Shown here in pieces: positions 36,277 through 43,242 of a stretch of 43,242 nt of DNA. Source of the stretch: Pirellulaceae bacterium (lineage in GTDB: Bacteria > Planctomycetota > Planctomycetia > Pirellulales > Pirellulaceae); assembly GCA_016784735.1 (NCBI GenBank), contig JADHUC010000063.1:1-43242 (forward strand), written 5' to 3'. Both the position numbers and the translations under genes were made by a program. The first letter of the stretch is position 1; each line of letters starts with the position of its first letter. Below the pieces are notes generated by a model. The model did not search any database. It saw only the letters and a program-made list of their open reading frames with translations, and had not been told where the DNA came from.

Positions 36277-36831
36277 ATGACTATCTCTACCGCAACGATC
36301 ACGCTAAACGCGGCGTTCCTCCAGGAGATCAAGGAGGACAACACCGAACTGCGACCACTGCTCGTTGACATCCGGGAAGCGCTGGTTGGTTCCGCGTCGT
36401 TTCGGGGGCGGTGGAAGCACTTCGTCGAGTTGCTCGGCGAGCTGCGCGACCATCTGGCCATGTATTTCGTGTTGGAGGAGGCGTACGGCTACTTCGAGAA
36501 TCCCGTTTCCGTGGTTCCCGGGGTGAGCCGTAAAGCGGCGATCTTGCAGGCACAGCACCAGACTCTGTACTCGCAGATCTGCGCCATCACTGAGCAAGCC
36601 GAGCAATGGCTCTATCAGGAGACGCAGGCGCCTGCTCCCCGAAAGATCTTTCGGAGATTTATCGTCTTTTCCGAACACTTGCAGGAGCATGAAACCCGTG
36701 AGCATGCCCTGATCCTGCAGGTGCTCAAAGAAGCCTTGAGAAGCCCTCGAACAGTCTTCCGCGAACTTGAAGATCCGGCGGACTCCGTCCCCGCAGGGAA
36801 AACGTGCTTGATCGCAGCAAACCGGAGATAA
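36277..36831 (+). CDS. Hemerythrin-like (HHE) domain protein
   Basis: 184 residues, all-helical. Candidate iron ligands are His59 with Glu67 (RDHLAMYFVLEE), His94 (AQHQTLYSQ), and His134/His138/Glu139/Glu142 (FSEHLQEHETREH). The usual first histidine appears replaced by Asn22 in EDNTELRPLL, so the diiron site may be altered. The family binds oxygen or senses oxygen/NO. It lies 6 bases before the eRF1-like gene and is probably co-transcribed. Confidence 0.85.
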   Translation: MTISTATITLNAAFLQEIKEDNTELRPLLVDIREALVGSASFRGRWKHFVELLGELRDHLAMYFVLEEAYGYFENPVSVVPGVSRKAAILQAQHQTLYSQICAITEQAEQWLYQETQAPAPRKIFRRFIVFSEHLQEHETREHALILQVLKEALRSPRTVFRELEDPADSVPAGKTCLIAANRR

Positions 36832-36837
36832 CACCCC

Positions 36838-37992
36838 ATGGAACTCAAGAATCTACAGAAACACGTACGAACCCTGGCTATCCTGCCGGAGACCGACGCC
36901 CCGGTCATCAGTTGCTACCTGACTCTTCACAACGGCCGAATCAAGGACCGCAACGCATTTGATGGACAAGTCCGCCCTCTCATCGGCGGCTTGACTGGGC
37001 AGATGCGACAGGACTTTGAGGACGCCCTGGAACCGATCGGCCAGTACCTAGCAGTGGAACTGCTGCCCGAGGCACAGGGGATAGCGATTTTCTCCCGCGC
37101 CGGCGGAGATCCGTCATTCCTGCCGCTTCAGTTCCGCGTGCCGTTGCCGAACTGGATGGCGGTGGACACGACGCCCAACATCTACCACTTGGTGGAACTC
37201 AAGGATACCTACCACCGCTACGTGGTGATGATCTCCACCGAAGAGAGCGTCCGCATCTACGGGGTTAACCTGGGCGCGGTGACGGAACAGTTGTATAAGC
37301 AACGCCCTGAACTCCGCGAACGCGTGGGGCGAGAATGGACCAAGGAGCATTACCAGAACCACCGCAGGGACCGGGCCCAAAAGTTCTTCAAGGAACAGAT
37401 CGATATTTTGGACCGAGTGATGTCAAAAGGCGGATACACTCACCTTGTCCTTGCCGGCCATCCCACGAGCACCAGCCGGGTGCGGAGCGAGTTGCCCAAG
37501 CATTTGGCAGAGAAACTCATAGACGTGGTTACGATATCCGCCAAAACGTTCGTTTCAGACGTCGTCAAGGCTGCCCTTGCCTCCTTCATCGAGCAGGAAG
37601 AAAAGGAATCTCGGGCTGCGGCGGAAGAGATCGAGCGGCAGATCCAAACCGGCGGGCTTGCGGTGATCGGAACAGAGGCCAGCCTTCATGCCTTGAGGCG
37701 GGATCAGGTGGATACGCTCGTGATGGCAAGGAGCTATTCTCCAGACCCGGGCTGGAGATGTGCCGCCTGTGGCTTGATGGGCAGCCAGACGGAGAGGCCC
37801 GGAGCATGCACCGAGTGCGGGGCCAGCGAGCTACAAGACTTCGACATCAGAGAGATGGCGGTGAGGCTGGCCGAACAGCAAGGCTGTTCGGTCGAAGTGG
37901 TGAACCAAAGCGAGCCCCTGACGCGGTTCGGCGGCGTAGGCTGCCTGCTACGATACCGCCTGCCCGACGAGTACGCCCAATGCAATGCTTGA
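36838..37992 (+). CDS. Bacterial eRF1-like (baeRF) protein with zinc ribbon
   Basis: 384 residues; GGAGA lies before the ATG. The layout matches the bacterial archaeo-eukaryotic release-factor-like family: an N-terminal domain opening with VISCYLTLHNGRIKDR, a middle domain (YVVMISTEESVRIYGVNLG, VLAGHPTSTSRVRSELP), and a C-terminal L7Ae-like domain (LAVIGTEASLHALRRDQVDTLVM). That last domain carries a zinc ribbon (CAAC...CTEC). These proteins are thought to act at the ribosome, in rescue or stress. No GGQ motif of true release factors was seen. It sits between hemerythrin-like and stress-protein genes. Confidence 0.88.
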   Translation: MELKNLQKHVRTLAILPETDAPVISCYLTLHNGRIKDRNAFDGQVRPLIGGLTGQMRQDFEDALEPIGQYLAVELLPEAQGIAIFSRAGGDPSFLPLQFRVPLPNWMAVDTTPNIYHLVELKDTYHRYVVMISTEESVRIYGVNLGAVTEQLYKQRPELRERVGREWTKEHYQNHRRDRAQKFFKEQIDILDRVMSKGGYTHLVLAGHPTSTSRVRSELPKHLAEKLIDVVTISAKTFVSDVVKAALASFIEQEEKESRAAAEEIERQIQTGGLAVIGTEASLHALRRDQVDTLVMARSYSPDPGWRCAACGLMGSQTERPGACTECGASELQDFDIREMAVRLAEQQGCSVEVVNQSEPLTRFGGVGCLLRYRLPDEYAQCNA

Positions 37993-38096
37993 GTTGCCCA
38001 GCCCAAGACAGAACAAAGGCAAGTCAGTGAAACCGTTTCGCGAAATGATCACCGGGTGACATGGAGGCAACTGACGGTCGAGAAAGGGGCGACACG

Positions 38097-39002
38097 ATGC
38101 CACGTTCAATGAAAGTATTCGTTGCGACCGATGGTTCGGACTACTCGCGTGCGGCAATAGAAATGCTGATACGGCTGCCGCTTCCGCGGACGGTGGAGGC
38201 GACCGTCTTCACTGCGACGCCAGAGTTCACACCGATCAACGCCGAGCACAAAGCGCTGATGAAGCAATTGGGCGAAGAAGCGGAGCGACTCGTTTCGAAG
38301 GAAGTGGAACAACTCGGTAAGCTCGGCTGGAGCACGCGAACCCTCGTGCGCGAGGGCCATGCTGCCAAAGAGATTGTCGAGGCGGCGACCGAATCTGAAT
38401 CCGATCTCGTGGTGGTCGGAGTCCGCGGGCTGATGGGGATGACGCAATTCTTGTTAGGTTGCGTCGCACAGAAAGCCGTGAAGTATACGCCATGTTCGGT
38501 CTTGGTTGGACGTGTACGAGACGAGTCCACAGGAAGTGCCTTTGTGGATGCGGAATCCACGCAGATTCGACCTTTGCGAGTCCTGCTGGCGTATGACGGC
38601 TCGAATGCTGCAAAGGCGGCAGTGGAACTATTGGCATCGCTTCCTCTGCGTGACCGCGCTGATGTGACGGTACTTAGTGTGTTGACTGTGGCCACGACCT
38701 TTTGTGGCTTGGATACTATTGAGCGAGGATCGGATTCCTGGCTGCTGCGCAAGAAAAAGCTCCGTGGAGAGCTCGACGAGGCCACGGCGCGACTGAGAGC
38801 TGCTACGCCGGATGTAATCGCCGTTATGCGACAAGACGGACCGGATGCAAGCCAGCAGATCCTGGAGGCTGCTCGCGAATTCGACGTGGACCTGATTGTG
38901 GTGGGCCACAAAGGCAGGAGTGCAATCAAGCGATTTCTTCTGGGAAGCGTCGCCAATCGTGTCGTGCACCACGCCGACCGGTCGGTTCTGGTAGTGCGAT
39001 AG
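38097..39002 (+). CDS. Tandem universal stress protein
   Basis: 301 residues from MPRSMKVFVATDGS, after an AGGGG site. Two UspA domains span about 5-144 and 166-301. Each ends with a nucleotide-binding loop: GVRG-N9-GC in the first, where Cys replaces the usual Ser/Thr, and GHKG-N9-GS in the second. It should bind ATP, at least through domain 2. It is the last gene of the run from 34639. Its 3' part is duplicated at 39991-40177. Confidence 0.95.
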   Translation: MPRSMKVFVATDGSDYSRAAIEMLIRLPLPRTVEATVFTATPEFTPINAEHKALMKQLGEEAERLVSKEVEQLGKLGWSTRTLVREGHAAKEIVEAATESESDLVVVGVRGLMGMTQFLLGCVAQKAVKYTPCSVLVGRVRDESTGSAFVDAESTQIRPLRVLLAYDGSNAAKAAVELLASLPLRDRADVTVLSVLTVATTFCGLDTIERGSDSWLLRKKKLRGELDEATARLRAATPDVIAVMRQDGPDASQQILEAAREFDVDLIVVGHKGRSAIKRFLLGSVANRVVHHADRSVLVVR

Positions 39003-39013
39003 CGATTTCAGCC
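38827..39013 (+). repeat. Direct repeat in the universal stress gene, copy A
   Basis: 187 bases matching 39991-40177 with 11 mismatches by my count (about 94%). The two copies flank the FGE-like gene. Confidence 0.9.
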
Positions 39014-39053
39014 ACCCTGATGTATCAAACATTTTTTCACGACAAGGGGGATA

Positions 39054-39845
39054 ATGATGTACGAGAAGACCAGAAAGTCGGTGTTGTGGGGCGTTGTGTT
39101 GTTTGTGTGCCAAACCTTCGTCGCTTCGGCTTTGGCAGAGGAAGGAGAGGAAAAGAAATCGGAGCAGGTCCTAACGAATTCCATCGGGATGGACCTAACA
39201 CGCATTGAACCAGGTTCGTTCATGATGGGGTCGGATAAAGGCGATCCTGATGAGAAACCCGTGCACGAAGTCAAGATAACGAAACCATTTTACATTGGGG
39301 TTTCCGAGGTGACGCAAGAGCAATACGAAAAGGTGATGGGCACGAACCCTTCCAGATTCGAGGAGCCAAATCGCCCCGTCGAAAACGTGTGCTGGGAGGA
39401 GGCCAAATCCTTCTGCCGGAAACTTTCGGAGATGGAGAAGGCCGAGTACCGTTTGCCTACCGAGGCGGAATGGGAACACGCTTGCCGCGCCGGCACCCAG
39501 ACCGTTTTCTATTGGGGCGACAACTCTGATACGAGCTATTTCCGGTGTGCTTTCAACTCGGGCAACGAGTCACGTCCGGTCGGGACGGTGAAGCCAAACG
39601 CTTGGGGCCTACACGACATGAGCGGAAACGTCTGGGAGTGGTGCGAGGACTGGTATGCGGATCGTGGGTACAGTCCCAGGGCGACTACAGACCCGACAGG
39701 TCCAAAGAGCGGATCACGGCGAGTGGTGCGAGGCGGATCGTGGTGCGGAACGCCCGAGGACTGCCGTTCGGCCAACCGTCTGGGTTACGCCGCGGATGGC
39801 CGTCTGTACACAATCGGTTTTCGCGTGTGCAAGAGTCTTCCCTAG
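39054..39845 (+). CDS. Secreted formylglycine-generating-enzyme (SUMF1)-like protein
   Basis: 263 residues; AAGGGGG precedes two adjacent ATGs (39054, 39057). A signal peptide (about residues 1-28, ending ASALA) is followed by the whole FGE-sulfatase fold: NSIGMDLTRIEPGSFMMGS, SEVTQEQYEKVMG, YRLPTEAEWEHACRAG, WGLHDMSGNVWEWCEDWY, RRVVRGGSWC and IGFRVC. Its C-terminal cysteines (GGSWC, then DCRSANR) do not show the exact active-site spacing of true FGE, so it may be a non-catalytic or different-function relative, as is common in planctomycetes. Confidence 0.93.
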   Translation: MMYEKTRKSVLWGVVLFVCQTFVASALAEEGEEKKSEQVLTNSIGMDLTRIEPGSFMMGSDKGDPDEKPVHEVKITKPFYIGVSEVTQEQYEKVMGTNPSRFEEPNRPVENVCWEEAKSFCRKLSEMEKAEYRLPTEAEWEHACRAGTQTVFYWGDNSDTSYFRCAFNSGNESRPVGTVKPNAWGLHDMSGNVWEWCEDWYADRGYSPRATTDPTGPKSGSRRVVRGGSWCGTPEDCRSANRLGYAADGRLYTIGFRVCKSLP

Positions 39846-39903
39846 ACGTCGATCGTTAATCGGCGACCGCACGAGGACAGGCCCTGGAACAAGGAGCGAG
39901 ACG

Positions 39904-40166
39904 ATGCCACGCCTAATGAGAGTGTTCCGGCGGAACTCGAAGCCGCGACAACGCGATTATGAGAAGCGACGCCGGGTGTGAGGGCCGTTCTGCGAGAAGA
40001 CGGGCCGGATGCAAGCCGTCAGATCCTGGAGGCTGCTCGCGAATTCGACGTGGACCTGATTGTGGTGGGCCACAAAGGCAAGAGTGCAATCAAGCGATTT
40101 CTGCTGGGAAGCGTCGCCAATCGTGTAACGCACCACGCCGACCGGTCGGTTCTGGTGGTGCGATAG
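39904..40166 (+). pseudogene. Internally deleted copy of the universal stress protein gene
   Basis: The first codons (MPRLMRVF) and leader resemble the start of the 38097 gene. The sequence then jumps to its final third. From about 39932 another frame reads LEAATTRL, a TGA, then EATPGVRAVL and on to a complete last UspA segment ending SVLVVR. So about 640 bases were lost, the frame shifted, and a stop arose. A 62-residue frame from 39978 could still give a partial domain. Confidence 0.85.
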
Positions 40167-40177
40167 CGATGTCAGCC
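39991..40177 (+). repeat. Direct repeat, copy B
   Basis: About 94% identical to 38827-39013, at an offset of 1164 bases. Confidence 0.9.
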
Positions 40178-40236
40178 GCAGGCATTGAACCCGACGTTGA
40201 TGGAACTGAAGAAGATGAATGGAAGGGGAGACAACG

Positions 40237-41063
40237 GTTTACGTGATCCACGAAAGTCGCGGCCACGAGGTGATCGAAGAAGTACTGACACTTCAACACA
40301 CCGCTGGTCTGCGATGGGTTCGCTGCCCACGATGCGGTGGACTACCTTACGCCACGCTGCAATCAACATGTCCTGCGGTGGATTGAGCGACTGCTGGAAA
40401 CGGCCGAAGGTGCGGACCGAAAATACCTGCTTCAACTTCAATAACTCTGGTACGAAGCCCTGGATCTCGTTCTCGTCGTGAACGGGTGTGATCCGTCCAG
40501 CACCAAGAAAAACCGGGAGATTCAGCCCAAAAAACGCTGCATCGGACGCGAAACCGACTTGTTTCCGGCCCTTTACCGAAACTCAAGGTCGAACTGCCGA
40601 CATTTCTTATGAGAAAACACTTCATTTCCCGCGGAAAACCGTGGTTAGGAGCGAACCGCACCCTCGTGAACAGCTTTCGCCGCGTGGTTATGAGCGAAGG
40701 GTGAGCGAAATCATCAACCGTTTCTCGGCATGGCTCGACTTCCATGGGCGAAGTCCGGGAGAAGAACTGGACCGCTTGGCTCGCCATCTGGACGCGCATC
40801 GGCACGAGTAGTTCCTGCACCTTTACGATGAGCAAATCCCACCGACAAACAATCATGCGGAACAAATGCTGAAGCCGCCAATCATAGGGCGAAAAATTGT
40901 AGCCTGCAACAAAACGTCGCGAGGCGCCCGAACCTACGAAGTGATCACCAGCATTGGAGCAACCTTGTGGCAGGGAAGTGGCAACTTGGTCACTTGGAGA
41001 CAGACCATTTTCCTCGCGCCTTTAGGAACTTTTGGTCCAACTGAACCCCTTCGTGATGGTTGA
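40237..41063 (+). pseudogene. Decayed IS66-family transposase
   Basis: Three pieces in shifted frames show IS66 transposase features. VYVIHESRGHEVIEEVL starts at 40237. LVCDGFAAHDAVDYL starts at 40304 (catalytic Asp region) and stops at TAA near 40442. ELDRLARHLDAHRHE is followed by a TAG at 40809-40811, then FLHLYDEQIPPTNNHAEQML, the conserved NNHAE block. Frameshifts and stops make it non-functional. No terminal inverted repeats or accessory IS66 genes were recognised. Confidence 0.8.
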
Positions 41064-41237
41064 CGTACGTGCTCTCCATCAACCAGCACATCCATACATA
41101 AGTCTCACTGCTGCCGGAATGCGCATCGGGCGGCGAACATGCACGTCTCCCCGCCAACGGCGGTCAAGCCACTTCGGCTAAGCTAAAGATAGTGAGACTT
41201 TGTCGCCGATAACGAATAGGAGGAAACAAGGAGTTGT

Positions 41238-41630
41238 ATGGTTGCATTGTCTCGCATCCTGAGCATCGTGATGCTGGTAGTTCACCTGATGGTGGGCTGC
41301 TGCTGCTCGCGCCATGCGCGCGGTTGCGAGAGCAAGCTTCGTTCCTCCCCGTTTCACAGCGACGCAGCGCTTGACGAGCAAGGCCCGCAGTGCGGATGCG
41401 ATCATTCGCATCACGGGACACAGGGCTGCCAAGGTCTCAAATGCTCCTGGGTTTCTCCACGCCGCACAGTTAGCGGTTCGCTCATCCAGCCCTTCCAGGC
41501 ATCCTTTGTCGCATGGCCCGCTGGCCAGATTACCAGCGTAGCCATCGGCTCCCAGCAACAGGCCCAGGCCACGGGCCGTCTTCTGCTGTCGGTCCGTCTC
41601 CATCTCGCCAATCAAATCCTGCTGATTTGA
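41238..41630 (+). CDS. Small secreted Cys/His-rich protein
   Basis: 130 residues; AGGAG lies 4 bases before the ATG. A hydrophobic N-terminus (VALSRILSIVMLVVHLMVGC) looks like a signal or lipoprotein-type peptide. A Cys/His-rich patch (CCCSRHARGC and CGCDHSHHG) is suited to metal binding. Similar small proteins occur near metal-efflux genes in planctomycetes, but none is seen here. The last 60 residues have no clear pattern. Function is unknown. Confidence 0.7.
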   Translation: MVALSRILSIVMLVVHLMVGCCCSRHARGCESKLRSSPFHSDAALDEQGPQCGCDHSHHGTQGCQGLKCSWVSPRRTVSGSLIQPFQASFVAWPAGQITSVAIGSQQQAQATGRLLLSVRLHLANQILLI

Positions 41631-41727
41631 TTGCGCGCTCTCATTGAATCGGCCCTTGCTTGACGCTGCGCACATCGCGGGTCTTGGTGCGCCGCAGGCC
41701 CCTCTGGTTTCTATGTGGGATACCGTC

Positions 41728-43155
41728 ATGGTATTCAGTTCCCACCTGTTTCTGTTCTACTTTCTGACCGCCTCGCTGGCGCTGTATTACCTCAGCCCGC
41801 GATGGCTCAAGCACTTGACGCTCACGGCGGTAAGCTGCGTTTTCTATGGCTGGGCGAATCCGCTGTTCGTGGTGCTGATGTTCGTCTCGACGCTCATCGA
41901 CTACCTCTGCGGATTGGCGATGCTAGGCCAGTGGCGGCCCTCGATGTGGCGTAGCCCGATCCCCAAGTTGCCGCCCGGCGCACCTCGTACCAAGCTTCAG
42001 CGCTGGGTGCTCGCTATCTCCATCGTCTCGAACCTCTCGCTGCTGGGGTTTTTCAAGTACATCAACTTTTTCACGTTCAACTACACGGCCCTGGTGGAGT
42101 CGGTCGGCCTGACCGGCATGGGCATTGAAGACGTGCTCAAAGTGACGCTCCCGCTTGGCATCAGCTTTTACACCTTCCAGTCGATGAGCTACACGATCGA
42201 CGTCTATCGTGGCGACGCCCGGGCGATCCGCAATCCGATCGACTACTGGTGCTATGTGGCAATGTTTCCGCAGCTTGTGGCCGGTCCGATCGTCCGCTTC
42301 AAGGAAATAGCCGATCAGCTTCGCGAGCGGACGCACACGATCGAGAAGTTCACTCGCGGTATTGCTTTCCTCGGCCTTGGGCTTGGCAAGAAAATCCTCC
42401 TGGCCAATCCGTGCGGCAAGGTGGCCGACATGGCGTTTGACGCCGGGTCGATCGGCTACCTTGACTCTTGGGTTGGCGCGGTTGCCTACGCCTTTCAGAT
42501 CTACTTTGACTTCAGCGCCTACAGTGACATGGCGATCGGCCTGGGGTTGATGATGGGGTTCATGTTCGCCAAGAACTTCGATTCACCGTACCTCAGCCAG
42601 TCGATCACGGAATTCTGGCGGCGTTGGCACTTGAGTCTTTCAAACTGGCTCCGAGACAACCTTTATTTTCCGCTTGGCGGCAATCGCAAGGGCACCGTGC
42701 GAACTTACATTAACCTTGCGTTGGTGATGCTTCTCGGCGGGCTATGGCATGGCGCCTCGTGGAACTTCGTGATTTGGGGCGCGATCCACGGGCTGATGCT
42801 GATTCTCGAACGGCTCGGCGGAAAAAAGGCGTTTTATGGACGGCTGCCGGGGTTCGCCAAAGTGGCAATTACTTTCGTGATCGTCTGCTTCGCGTGGGTC
42901 TTCTTTCGCGCCACCGATCTGCCCACGGCGGTGCAATACTGTGGAAGCATGTTGGGGCTAACAACGCCGCAACCGGGGGCAGGGTTAATTGGCGGGCTGA
43001 TCTACCAGCCGTACTACACGGTGTCGATGCTACTGGCGGCGATCGTAGTCTGGTTCTGTCCACAAACCTGGGACTTCACACGCAAGATCACCTGGACGAA
43101 AGCCCTGTGCAATTCCGCTCTGGTAAAACGCCAGTCTACACTTCTTTCCGAGTAG
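41728..43155 (+). CDS. MBOAT-family O-acyltransferase (AlgI/PatA-like)
   Basis: About 475 residues from MVFSSHLFLFYFL, matching the usual AlgI opening; an ATG at 41713 is possible. It has many membrane segments, the FFKYINFF and LPLGISFYTFQSMSYTIDVY motifs, FPQLVAGPIVRF, FDFSAYSDMAIGLG, EFWRRWHLSLSNWLRD and the catalytic-His region GLWHGASWNFVIWG. Such proteins transfer acyl groups across the membrane to exopolysaccharides, often with an AlgJ/SGNH partner encoded next to them. Any partner would lie beyond the window. Confidence 0.96.
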   Translation: MVFSSHLFLFYFLTASLALYYLSPRWLKHLTLTAVSCVFYGWANPLFVVLMFVSTLIDYLCGLAMLGQWRPSMWRSPIPKLPPGAPRTKLQRWVLAISIVSNLSLLGFFKYINFFTFNYTALVESVGLTGMGIEDVLKVTLPLGISFYTFQSMSYTIDVYRGDARAIRNPIDYWCYVAMFPQLVAGPIVRFKEIADQLRERTHTIEKFTRGIAFLGLGLGKKILLANPCGKVADMAFDAGSIGYLDSWVGAVAYAFQIYFDFSAYSDMAIGLGLMMGFMFAKNFDSPYLSQSITEFWRRWHLSLSNWLRDNLYFPLGGNRKGTVRTYINLALVMLLGGLWHGASWNFVIWGAIHGLMLILERLGGKKAFYGRLPGFAKVAITFVIVCFAWVFFRATDLPTAVQYCGSMLGLTTPQPGAGLIGGLIYQPYYTVSMLLAAIVVWFCPQTWDFTRKITWTKALCNSALVKRQSTLLSE

Positions 43156-43242
43156 CCGCGCGTTGCGCAGTAGGTGGTGATGGGAGAACTGGGATTGGGG
43201 GAGAGGGTCGCGACGGGTAGCAGTCGACAGTTTTATTGGCGC
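43156..43242. other. Window end, no complete gene
   Basis: 87 bases after the MBOAT stop. GC-rich text with a possible RBS-like GGAG, but no supported start or hairpin before the edge. Confidence 0.4.

Noticed and set aside
41178..41729. 183-codon minus-strand frame opposite the Cys/His-rich gene
   Set aside because: No SD or known pattern; the plus frame has an SD and a signal-like N-terminus.

Overview
The window looks like a chromosomal segment of a planctomycete (Planctomycetota, probably near Pirellulales). This rests on a DUF1598 secreted protein, a cysteine-rich 'YTV'-repeat wall protein, an ABC export locus with a co-translated membrane-anchored partner, many weak ribosome-binding sites, and a large genomic palindrome of a kind common in these genomes. 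No rRNA, tRNA, CRISPR array or intact insertion sequence was seen.

Left part (1-14 kb), mostly minus strand. It holds a secreted DUF1598 protein, an efflux-type adaptor overlapping the ribosome GTPase der, a palindromic repeat, and an ABC ATPase / ABC-2 permease / membrane-anchored partner operon. A proton antiporter with CBS domains follows, then a plus-strand cysteine-rich repeat protein with a strong terminator.

Middle part (14-39 kb) is a dense signalling and stress island. It carries three histidine kinase plus sigma-54 activator pairs: 14362-17666, 19226-21839 and 31497-34419. Around them are five well-formed -24/-12 (sigma-54) promoters and one duplicated copy. They sit upstream of (i) rnk-like/kinase/activator, (ii) a BON protein plus a second rnk-like gene, (iii) a PEP/pyruvate-binding protein with a degenerate KaiC-like front end, (iv) a DksA/TraR-like gene leading into a zinc-ribbon membrane peptide, a Kef-type antiporter and a CNNM/CorC protein, and (v) a lone receiver followed by a CsrA-BON fusion, a zinc-ribbon STAS protein, a hemerythrin-like protein, a bacterial eRF1-like protein and a tandem universal stress protein. 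I infer a sigma-54-controlled energy/oxygen-stress or dormancy regulon acting on RNA polymerase (Rnk, DksA), mRNA (CsrA), ribosomes (eRF1-like) and ion balance (antiporter, CNNM). At least one activator operon appears to control itself.

The island has been duplicated and rearranged. A 134-bp segment carrying the end of one activator gene recurs 9.7 kb away. A sigma-54 promoter plus leader is duplicated without its gene. An activator fragment, a truncated PII-like start and an internally deleted stress-protein copy are present.

Right part (39-43 kb): a formylglycine-generating-enzyme-like secreted protein, the deleted stress-protein copy, a decayed IS66 transposase, a small Cys/His-rich secreted protein, and an MBOAT acyltransferase close to the window edge.
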